A stretch of 64,000 bases of DNA, taken from assembly GCA_030655075.1 (NCBI GenBank), contig JAURWE010000055.1, positions 1-64,000 of the forward strand, written 5' to 3'. The position numbers were made by a program, and so were the translations under genes. The notes beneath the pieces are model-generated. The model searched no databases. It saw only the letters and a program-made list of their open reading frames with translations, and had not been told where the DNA came from. This document shows positions 16,904 through 23,881 of this stretch, one piece after another (within the stretch, counting starts at the first letter, position 1; every line of letters starts with the position of its first letter). The stretch is from Pararhizobium sp. Its GTDB lineage: Bacteria; Pseudomonadota; Alphaproteobacteria; Rhizobiales; Rhizobiaceae.

Positions 16904-17659
16904 CTAAACCAGGTTGTTGCGCACCGCATAGGCGATGGCTTCGGAACGTGTCTTGGTAGCCGTCTTGCGCATGACGCTGGTGATGTAGTTGTTGATCGTA
17001 TTTCTGGATATGCCGAGGATGACCGCGATTTCATCGCTGGTCTTTCCTTCCGATATCCAGAACAGGCATTCGAATTCCCGCTCGGTCAGGTCGAACTCAC
17101 GGTCCGTCTTGGTGCTGACAACGCCGGCCGTGCTGGCAAAATAGGCGGCCAGCAATCCGACGTCGCGAAGGCGTTCCTGCGAGAGGATGACGTTTTCGGG
17201 GAAGAGCAGCATCAGCGACAGGCGTGTTGTGCCAACATTGAAGGTGATTGCGCAGTAGTCGCGGCTAATGCCTGCCGGCAGGGACATGTCGTCAGGCAGC
17301 ATGAGGAAAGATGGCTGCAGGACAGCCAGGCATTTTTCAAGTTCGGTCGTGCGGGAATAGAGACCGATCATCAGGGAGGAAAGCCGCCGGACGAGATCGA
17401 ACGGCCAGTCCGATGCGACCACCAGATCGAGATTGTTTTCCTTGGAGAGATCGTAGTGGGCCAGCATGTAATGCGTGGCGCCGACGTAGTCTGTCAGTGC
17501 TTTGAGACAGGCGGCATATCCGCCCTGCTCGACCATTGCTTCCAGCCGGTAGACCAGCTGCTCGCGCGAGACCGACCGCGCCGCCGAGCGCGCGGTCATG
17601 GCCGGCGCCGTCCAACTTGCAATATCTGCCTGAAGATTGTCCATTGCATTAGCCCCCAT
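16904..17659 (-). CDS. visN: LuxR-type flagellar master regulator VisN
   Basis: Partner of VisR in the VisNR heteromeric activator. About 250 aa, with an N-terminal autoinducer-binding-like domain (residues about 30-170) and a C-terminal LuxR DNA-binding domain (LTEREFECLFWISEGKTSDE, ILGISRNTINNYI). Starts at GTG 17662, ATG 17659 or ATG 17644 are all possible; GGGA or GGGGG sequences precede the ATGs. The upstream region contains repeated TTCGAA motifs and a perfect 11-bp inverted repeat that may control visNR. Confidence 0.94.
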   Translation of the reverse strand: MGANAMDNLQADIASWTAPAMTARSAARSVSREQLVYRLEAMVEQGGYAACLKALTDYVGATHYMLAHYDLSKENNLDLVVASDWPFDLVRRLSSLMIGLYSRTTELEKCLAVLQPSFLMLPDDMSLPAGISRDYCAITFNVGTTRLSLMLLFPENVILSQERLRDVGLLAAYFASTAGVVSTKTDREFDLTEREFECLFWISEGKTSDEIAVILGISRNTINNYITSVMRKTATKTRSEAIAYAVRNNLV

Positions 17660-18397
17660 CACGGTCCCGGCATTCCCGTTTCACCGTCTCCGCAGACGGT
17701 GGGATTCGAAAATCGCACATTTTCGAATCACCCGGATTCAGCCGAATCACCTGTCAAAAAGCGTACTATTATGGTGTCGAAAAACTACCGCCATCTTCTC
17801 GGGATTTACTTTTGTCAAAATCCGTGAATCGATTCGAAAACATTGGGCGTTCGAACCGGACAATGGCCACAGCATCGGTTCGGTTTGAACACCTGTGCCG
17901 CAAGACATTGTTTTTCATTAATTAATTTTCAACTTCTTCTGCGGAGAGGCGTTTCGGACAGCAGCGGCACTGCCTGATTCGGTTAAAATCGAGTTTGCTT
18001 CAATCGGCAGCAGGACTTCTTGAGTGATCCGCGACGATACATGTTTTTAAAGATGTTGCGGAATTACATCACCATCTGAAACGAATAGTCCGAACAACAT
18101 TCAGGATTTCTCTTGGATTTATTGGATTCTTGACTACGGCCGGATAGTAAAACTACGGTTATGCGAATTTCCAGGCCGCGACAATCAAGGTTGCGAACAG
18201 AACAATTCGCTGGAACGCAAATTAAGGCAGACAGCGATCGACCGGCGTGAAGGCGGCAAGACTCTGCGGAGCGCTTGTCAGCGCTTCCTAATGTTCGGAT
18301 TTTGTCAGCGAATGACAGAAATACGAAGAAGCCGGTGACCTTTGCTTCGGCCGGATTCCACGATGTCGTTTGGACGATGTAAACCGTCCAGAACGAA
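17660..18397. promoter_or_regulatory. visN upstream region with clustered TTCGAA repeats; otherwise no gene
   Basis: A gap of about 740 bp with no supportable gene, upstream of visN and ending at the fliF terminator. GATTCGAAAAT (17703-17713) and ATTTTCGAATC (17719-17729) form a perfect 11-bp inverted repeat with a 5-nt spacer, 45-60 bp upstream of visN. GATTCGAAAA recurs at 17831-17840 and GTTCGAAC is at 17849-17856, giving four TTCGAA cores in about 150 bp. A GATTC-AGCC-GAATC repeat lies at 17735-17748. These are likely operator sites; the cognate regulator is unknown. The rest (17857-18397) is AT-richer and shows nothing assignable. Confidence 0.6.
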
Positions 18398-18421
18398 AAA
18401 TCCCGCCGTCGGGCGGGATTT
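18398..18421 (-). terminator. Rho-independent terminator after fliF
   Basis: AAATCCCGCC (18398-18407), loop GTCG, GGCGGGATTT (18412-18421): a perfect 10-bp stem with a tetraloop. In the leftward direction it ends in a T-run (TTTTTCG). It lies 26 nt after the fliF stop and isolates fliF from the visN region. Confidence 0.93.
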
Positions 18422-18447
18422 CGATGCGTGTCGTGAACTGGCGATGA

Positions 18448-20130
18448 TTATGCGGCCCGGTCAACCGCCCATTTGCGCAGGATCTTGGCAGTCCGCTCTT
18501 CGCTGATCTCGACCATGCGGGCGAGACGCCGTTCCGGGCCTTCCTTGACCCGGCGGTTGAAGCCGCCGTCGTCGCCCATGCTGAGCAGATCGTCGGTGCT
18601 GTCGAAGCCGAAGTCCGAACCGAAACCATCCATGAGAGCGCCACCAGGCGCGCCGCTGGCTGGCGAGAAGTCTGGCAGTTCCAGTCCGGCCGGTTCGCTT
18701 TCGAGAGCACCGATGCCTCCGGCCGACGAACCGACACCCATGGATCGGGCAAGCGGCCTCAGGCCCATCCAGACAACCAGGAAGGCGACGACCACGAAGG
18801 CAAGCGCGTTGATGATGCCGCCGACATTCTTGGTCAGCGTTTCGACGATGCCCGGACCGGCGACAGCTTCATTGAGAAGATCGGTCGATACGAAGTCCAT
18901 GGCGGTCAGGGTGACAATATCGCCACGCTTGTCGTCGAGACCGACAGCGGAGGAGACGATCTTCTGCATATCGGCCAGATAGGCGTCGATCTTGGCCTGA
19001 TCGGCAGGTTGCTCGACCATGCTGGCGATGCGGCCGCGATTGACGACCACGGCAACCGACAGGCGCTCGATCGAGTAGCTGTTGCGGACGGTAGCGACGG
19101 TCTTGCTGTTGATCTCGTAGTTGGTCTGCTCTTCCTTCTTTTCGGATTCGTCGTTGGATGCTGGACCCGTGCCCCCGGTCGGACCGCCTTGCGGCACATT
19201 CTGCTCGACGGTCGCGGCCTGGTCCTTTTCCTGCTGGCTGGATTTGTTGGCTTCCTTCGTCACCCGGACCGAGCGCTCGACGCGCGATTCAGGGTCGAAC
19301 ACGGTTTCCTGGATCTGCTGCGTATCGGTGTTCAGCTTGGCGGTAACGCTGGAGCGGAAGTTGTCCATGCCGAGGAACGGTGCCAGGGCCTTGTCGATGT
19401 TGCTTTCGATTTCACCCTGAACCGACTGGACCATGGTCAGCGACCGGTTCATGGCGCTGTTGGATGGATCATCGCCTGACGCCAGCAGTTGGCCGGTCGA
19501 ATCGAGGATCGTCACGTCATCGACATTGAGGCCCGGGACGGAGGAGGCAACGAGATGCCGGATGGAGGCAGCGGCCGTGCGGCCAGCGGTGGCACTGGCC
19601 CGGATCATGACGGATGCGGTCGGGGTCTGCTCGGCTTTGCGGAAGCTGCCCTTGTCGGGCATGACGAGATGGACGCGGGCAGCGGCGATGCCGTTGATCT
19701 GCTGGATGGTGCGTGCGATTTCGCCTTCAAGGGCGCGAACGCGGGTGACTTCCTGCATGAAGGAGGTCAGGCCCAGCGAGCCGACATTGTCAAAAAGTTC
19801 GTAACCGGCGTTGGCGCTGTTTGGCAGGCCGCGTTCGGCGAGGAACAGCCGGGCCTGACTGGTGGTGCCAACCGGCACCTGAATGCTGGCGCCATCGGCG
19901 CCGACATCGAATTTCATGCTGGCTTCCGCCAGTGCGACGCTGATCTGGTTTAGATCGCCGGGTTCGAGGCCCACATAAAGCGTTTCGAAGGATGGCTTGT
20001 TGACGTAGACGCCGGCGCCGACCACCAGGCCGATGGCCAGAACACCAACACCAAACAGGGCGAGGAGCCTTGCGCGTCCCAAACTGGCCAGATTCTTCAT
20101 GACCGTCGAAAATTGATCTAACAGATTCAT
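18448..20130 (-). CDS. fliF: Flagellar MS-ring protein FliF
   Basis: Forms the MS ring in the inner membrane, the first basal-body structure. The product is 560 aa with an N-terminal membrane helix (about residues 20-45, RARLLALFGVGVLAIGLVVG), the YscJ/FliF periplasmic domains (FETLYVGLEPGDLNQISVAL, VRALEGEIARTIQQINGIAA, ARVHLVMPD), a second helix near residue 450, and an acidic C-terminal FliG-binding tail ending ERTAKILRKWAVDRAA. The frame is open for 44 more codons upstream, but the ATG at 20130 has a GGGAACAG ribosome binding site and the family N-terminus MNLLDQFSTVMKNL. Confidence 0.96.
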   Translation of the reverse strand: MNLLDQFSTVMKNLASLGRARLLALFGVGVLAIGLVVGAGVYVNKPSFETLYVGLEPGDLNQISVALAEASMKFDVGADGASIQVPVGTTSQARLFLAERGLPNSANAGYELFDNVGSLGLTSFMQEVTRVRALEGEIARTIQQINGIAAARVHLVMPDKGSFRKAEQTPTASVMIRASATAGRTAAASIRHLVASSVPGLNVDDVTILDSTGQLLASGDDPSNSAMNRSLTMVQSVQGEIESNIDKALAPFLGMDNFRSSVTAKLNTDTQQIQETVFDPESRVERSVRVTKEANKSSQQEKDQAATVEQNVPQGGPTGGTGPASNDESEKKEEQTNYEINSKTVATVRNSYSIERLSVAVVVNRGRIASMVEQPADQAKIDAYLADMQKIVSSAVGLDDKRGDIVTLTAMDFVSTDLLNEAVAGPGIVETLTKNVGGIINALAFVVVAFLVVWMGLRPLARSMGVGSSAGGIGALESEPAGLELPDFSPASGAPGGALMDGFGSDFGFDSTDDLLSMGDDGGFNRRVKEGPERRLARMVEISEERTAKILRKWAVDRAA

Positions 20131-20380
20131 TCTGTTCCCGCACCAACTGGCGCACTCCCGACGGGCTACTCCCGATAATGAGTCGTGCGCGGATTCAAAT
20201 AGACCCACGTTGGAAACTAGACATTGAAGCTTGCGCGAACGTTTCGCTCCCGCATGCGGCAAGCGCTGGCGGTGACAAGCCTATGCTCATTGGGGGATTG
20301 GACTGTTTCCGGGCGCAGATGCGGCAAGCCGGGAAAACGGGACGCCACACGGAGACAACCGATGGGCTCGAATTCTGGAT
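20131..20380 (-). promoter_or_regulatory. Probable fliF promoter region
   Basis: Because a hairpin terminator follows cheT at 20388-20409, fliF needs its own promoter in this stretch of about 250 bp. No clear hexamers or operators were found, and no small ORF with a ribosome binding site is visible on the minus strand. Confidence 0.4.
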
Positions 20381-20409
20381 CAAAACAGGCGCGCCCTTCA
20401 GGACGCGCC
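20381..20409 (-). terminator. Rho-independent terminator of the che operon
   Basis: In the leftward direction: GGCGCG, a 10-nt loop, CGCGCC (stem arms 20404-20409 and 20388-20393), then TGTTTTG (20381-20387). It starts 6 nt after the cheT stop. Its presence separates the che operon from fliF, although some readthrough is possible. Confidence 0.75.
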
Positions 20410-20414
20410 GCATT

Positions 20415-20807
20415 CTAGAATGCCTCGAAGTCGCCCGACGCCTTTGTCAAAGGCTGCGAGTGCCCATGGCGCAACATTCCATTGCCAAGAGCTTTCTGCA
20501 TATCGGCGAGCTTGACCAGATTGAGCGCGGTCGTCACGTCGACAAGCCAGTTTTCCGGAATGGATCCGGTCACCGTGTCGATGAATTCGGCAAGCCCGCG
20601 GGTTTTCTGCACCGCCAGATCGATGCCTTGCAGTACTTTCATGCGATCTGCCGGGTTGAGGAACGCCTCGCCGTGATTGTCGCTTAGCTGAGGTTCGATC
20701 CTCTCGATCAGATACGCGACGTCGTGAAGCTCTGACACGATACGCATCAGAACCTCCGGCAGTGCCTCTTCCAAACCGGGCAGATGCCCTCGAACTTCGG
20801 TATGCAT
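20415..20807 (-). CDS. cheT: CheT, chemotaxis accessory protein
   Basis: Last gene of the che operon, equivalent by position to the small gene after cheD (orf10/cheT) in other rhizobia. The 130-aa product is predicted almost wholly helical. Residues 61-67, GIDLAVQ, include an Asp-x3-Gln pattern (D63, Q67) like the catalytic pair of CheZ phosphatases; from memory, a CheZ-like role for CheT has been proposed. That makes a phospho-CheY phosphatase role plausible but not shown by sequence alone. It starts 28 nt after cheD and is followed by a hairpin terminator. Confidence 0.83.
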   Translation of the reverse strand: MHTEVRGHLPGLEEALPEVLMRIVSELHDVAYLIERIEPQLSDNHGEAFLNPADRMKVLQGIDLAVQKTRGLAEFIDTVTGSIPENWLVDVTTALNLVKLADMQKALGNGMLRHGHSQPLTKASGDFEAF

Positions 20808-20835
20808 GTTGTCCCCTTAAAACTGAAAACCGGGA

Positions 20836-21390
20836 TCAAAAAAATTCGATCGAATTGTCGACCGGCCTGGAAATGGGGGCTGGCCTGCTCTCCAAAGCCA
20901 CTGTCTTCTGCGTTTCGACGCCGGTCAGTGCGTATTGACGGGCGCGGCCGGAAGACGGCCAATATTCAAGCTTGCGGCCGTGATCACCGCCGGTGCTCTC
21001 GCCGACGATCTGAATGCCTTCGTCCATCAGAAACCGCTTGGCAAAAAGCGCGTTCTGCTCGCCGACGTTCGAAAACTTGGCGATCGTCTTGGCACCGCCG
21101 AAAATCTTGGCCTCGAGGCGGTCGCGGCGAGCGCCCTGCTTCAAGAGACCGTTGATCAGCAACTCCATCAGATGCACACCATAGCGTGTCGCGTCCCCGC
21201 CCGACCCACTGGCATCTGCAGAACCGGGCAGAAGGAAGTGATTCATTCCACCGACCCCAATCACCGGATCACGCATGCACGCGGCAACGCAGGACCCGAG
21301 AATCGTGCTCAAAACGACGTGAGGGTCGTTGAAAACCTTAAACTCTCCCTGGATGACGTGCACCCGTTTGACACCGGCCTCTGCAATCAT
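20836..21390 (-). CDS. cheD: Chemoreceptor glutamine deamidase CheD
   Basis: Deamidates receptor glutamines and can interact with CheC-type proteins. The 184-aa product has the catalytic Cys in LGSCVAA (C34) and His in GMNHFLLPG (H51), plus the conserved DATRYGVHLMELLINGLLK and AKIFGGAKTI segments. The C-terminal tail of about 25 residues is low complexity. Its start overlaps the cheY2 stop by 4 nt. Confidence 0.95.
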   Translation of the reverse strand: MIAEAGVKRVHVIQGEFKVFNDPHVVLSTILGSCVAACMRDPVIGVGGMNHFLLPGSADASGSGGDATRYGVHLMELLINGLLKQGARRDRLEAKIFGGAKTIAKFSNVGEQNALFAKRFLMDEGIQIVGESTGGDHGRKLEYWPSSGRARQYALTGVETQKTVALESRPAPISRPVDNSIEFF

Positions 21391-21776
21391 TTCAGCGCAC
21401 CAAACACAGCCTCGATCGCTGCTTTCATCTTTTCGATCGTAAACGGCTTGGCCAGAACGTTGTTGGCGCCGAGTGCCGCTGCCTTGGTGACCAGGGCACG
21501 GTCGCCCTGGGCCGTCAGCATGATGAACGCCGCCTTCTTGGTGGCCGGATTGCTGCGAACGGCCGCCAGCAGGCCGAGGCCATCCATTTTCGGCATGTTG
21601 AAGTCCGAAATGACCAGATGGTGCGGTTGCTGCGCCATGATCTTGGCACCCTGCTCACCATCACCGGCGACGGTGATCTGCTTGAAGCCGAGCTGCTGCA
21701 AGGCATCGCCGAGAAGCAACCGGCTGGTGACCTGATCGTCGACGATCAGAACTTTGATTTTTTCCGCTAGGGACAT
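21387..21776 (-). CDS. cheY2: Response regulator CheY2 (main motor regulator)
   Basis: Single-domain receiver. In Sinorhizobium meliloti CheY2-P slows the motor while CheY1 acts as a phosphate sink; the cheB-cheY2-cheD order here supports the same assignment. The 129-aa product has the acidic pocket VDD (residues 12-14), phospho-acceptor D58 in LVISDFNMPKMDG, Thr in IMLTAQG and Lys in VLAKPFT. It starts 1 nt after the cheB stop. Confidence 0.95.
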   Translation of the reverse strand: MSLAEKIKVLIVDDQVTSRLLLGDALQQLGFKQITVAGDGEQGAKIMAQQPHHLVISDFNMPKMDGLGLLAAVRSNPATKKAAFIMLTAQGDRALVTKAAALGANNVLAKPFTIEKMKAAIEAVFGALK

Positions 21777-21777
21777 T

Positions 21778-22836
21778 TTACTGACTTCCTTCTCTTCGGG
21801 CTGAGGTGCTGTTCAAGACTTCTTCCCCGATCGAGCCGAGGGGAAGCTGTTGTTCGACAGCACCCAGTTCGTAAGCAACACGTGGCATTCCATAAACTAC
21901 ACAGGTCTTTTCGTTCTGACCGATGGTGCGTGCACCGGCCTGGCGCATTTTCAGAAGACCCGAGGCACCATCGCGCCCCATGCCTGTCAGGATGACCCCG
22001 ACGGCATTCTTTCCCGCCAGTTCGGCAACCGAATCGAAGAGGACATCGACCGACGGGCGGTGACCGTTGACCGGCTCCCTGTCGAGCAACCGGCAATGGG
22101 GCGACAGGGCGTTGACGACCTGCAGGTGGCGCTCGCCACCGGGAGCCAGGTAGATCTTGCCGATCTCGAGCCGGGCACCGTCGGTGGCTTCCTGGACGGC
22201 CGGCGCGCACAGCCGGTTCAAGCGCTCGGCAAAGCTCTTGGTGAACGTGTGCGGCATGTGCTGCGTGATCACTGTCGGCGGGCAATTGGCTGGAAACTTC
22301 GAGAGCACCGCGATCAGCGCCTCGACCCCGCCGGTCGATGAACCGATGGCGACGATCTTGCGGCTGGGCTTGTAGTCGGAACTGGCGGCCACCTCGGCCG
22401 GCGTCGGGGCCGCAGCCTTGTTTCCGGTGATGATGAACTTGCGCTGCGAGCGGGCGGCGGCCTTGACCTTGTCCACCAGTCCCCAGAATGGGCGCGGATC
22501 GCCGGCAACCGGCTTGCCGACACAGTCGAACGCGCCGATTTCCAGTGCCGCGATCGTTGCGTCGGCGCCGCGCTGGGTCAGGGTCGAGACCATGATGACC
22601 GGCATCGGGCGCAGGCGCATGATCTTGTCGAGAAACTCGAGCCCGTTCATGTTCGGCATCTCGATGTCGAGCGTCACGACATCGGGATCAAGCTGTTTGA
22701 TGGCAGCCCGGGCCTCCATGGCATCGGCCGCCTGGCCGACGACACTGACATCCGGGTCTTCGTTGAGAATGGCCGTGATCAAGCCCCGCATTGTCGGCGA
22801 GTCATCAACCACGAGAACACGTGCCGGCCCGCTCAT
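21778..22836 (-). CDS. cheB: Chemotaxis methylesterase/deamidase CheB
   Basis: Removes methyl groups from receptors when phosphorylated by CheA. The 352-aa protein has an N-terminal receiver (VDDSPTMRGL; D57 in VVTLDIEMPNMNG), a linker at about 135-155, and a C-terminal esterase domain with the catalytic set: Ser in AIGSSTGGVEAL, His in TQHMPHTFTKSFA, Asp in LTGMGRDGASG. Its ATG overlaps the cheR stop by 4 nt. Confidence 0.97.
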   Translation of the reverse strand: MSGPARVLVVDDSPTMRGLITAILNEDPDVSVVGQAADAMEARAAIKQLDPDVVTLDIEMPNMNGLEFLDKIMRLRPMPVIMVSTLTQRGADATIAALEIGAFDCVGKPVAGDPRPFWGLVDKVKAAARSQRKFIITGNKAAAPTPAEVAASSDYKPSRKIVAIGSSTGGVEALIAVLSKFPANCPPTVITQHMPHTFTKSFAERLNRLCAPAVQEATDGARLEIGKIYLAPGGERHLQVVNALSPHCRLLDREPVNGHRPSVDVLFDSVAELAGKNAVGVILTGMGRDGASGLLKMRQAGARTIGQNEKTCVVYGMPRVAYELGAVEQQLPLGSIGEEVLNSTSARREGSQ

Positions 22837-23741
22837 GAGCGCTTCTCCCGTGTTTTGGGGTCAAGGCGATAGGTGGTGATGCCGATATTGTCGAACAGGG
22901 ACTTGGCATCGCCCGATACACGCTCGGAATGGCCGATATAGAGATGGCCCTTTTCCTGCAGCATGCCGGCAAAGCGCGACCAGATCTTCACCTGCGTCGG
23001 CTCGTCGAAATAGATGACGACGTTGCGGCAGAAGATGACATCGAAACGGCCCTTGAACGGCCATTGCGTCATCAGGTTCAGCTCGTTGAAGGTGATGATC
23101 TTCTTCACCCGGTCGTCTATCTGCCATTTCTGGCGGCCAGCCACGTCCGTTTCGGTGAACCATTGCTTGCGCATGGCGGGGCTGACGGTCTCGAGCGCGT
23201 TGGCATCATAGGCGCCTGCCCGTGCAAGCGCCAGAATCTTCGGGTCAATATCCGTGGCCAGAATTTTGAAGTCGTATTCGGCAACGTTCGGCATCATCGA
23301 CAGAACGGTGAGCGCGATGGAATAGGGCTCCTGCCCGTCCGAACAGGCGGCAGACCAGATGCGCACCCGGCCGCCACTGCGGGCACGGGCGAGAAGCTCG
23401 GGCAGAACATCGGACTTCAAATGTTCGAAATGGTGGTTCTCGCGGAAGAAGCGCGTGAAGTTGGTCGTCAGGTGCGAAAGCATCTCGCGCCGTTCAGGCG
23501 CACCGGCCGGTGACGCAACCAGCGAGCAATATTCTCGGAAGCCTCTGAGGCCGAGGGCACGGATGTGCTTCGACAGCCGCGAATAGACCAGCGAGGCCTT
23601 GGATTCGTTCAGGTAAATGCCGGCATCCGCATAGATCATCGCCGCAATCTCGGACAGATCGCGGCGGGTCAGCGGATATTCTCCGCTGGCCAGACACTCG
23701 TCCGGCGATTGTTTCGGCTCAAGCGCAAAAGGCGAGATCAT
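22833..23741 (-). CDS. cheR: Chemotaxis receptor methyltransferase CheR
   Basis: Methylates receptor glutamates using S-adenosylmethionine. The 302-aa protein has an N-terminal helical domain and a Rossmann-like C-terminal domain with the SAM motif RIWSAACSDGQEPYSIAL and the conserved FDVIFCRNVVIYFDEPTQV. The start ATG overlaps the TGA of the small ORF at 23738-23878, so translation is probably coupled to it rather than directly to cheA. Confidence 0.97.
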   Translation of the reverse strand: MISPFALEPKQSPDECLASGEYPLTRRDLSEIAAMIYADAGIYLNESKASLVYSRLSKHIRALGLRGFREYCSLVASPAGAPERREMLSHLTTNFTRFFRENHHFEHLKSDVLPELLARARSGGRVRIWSAACSDGQEPYSIALTVLSMMPNVAEYDFKILATDIDPKILALARAGAYDANALETVSPAMRKQWFTETDVAGRQKWQIDDRVKKIITFNELNLMTQWPFKGRFDVIFCRNVVIYFDEPTQVKIWSRFAGMLQEKGHLYIGHSERVSGDAKSLFDNIGITTYRLDPKTREKRS

Positions 23742-23878
23742 GCGGCGTCACTTTCAGCAGGCGGACGGGCACATGCCGGATCCACGGGGTCTGTCGTCCA
23801 GCCGCTAGACATCACGGCGGCTGCGAACGCGATGCGGTCGTTCAGATCCAGAGTGATGTTCCTGCGGGTCCGGGTCAT
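23738..23878 (-). CDS. Small ORF (46 aa) between cheA and cheR, function unknown
   Basis: ATG at 23878 begins 3 nt after the cheA TAA, with AGGA about 7 nt upstream, and the frame ends in a TGA that overlaps the cheR ATG (ATGA). The product begins MTRTRRNITLDLNDRIAFAA and ends PPAESDAA: a basic start, a short amphipathic middle, and a Pro-rich acidic end. About two thirds of codons end in G or C. It fills the position where cheW sits in Sinorhizobium meliloti but has no CheW similarity. It could be a real small protein or a translated linker that couples cheA and cheR. Confidence 0.55.
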   Translation of the reverse strand: MTRTRRNITLDLNDRIAFAAAVMSSGWTTDPVDPACARPPAESDAA

Positions 23879-23881
23879 GGT

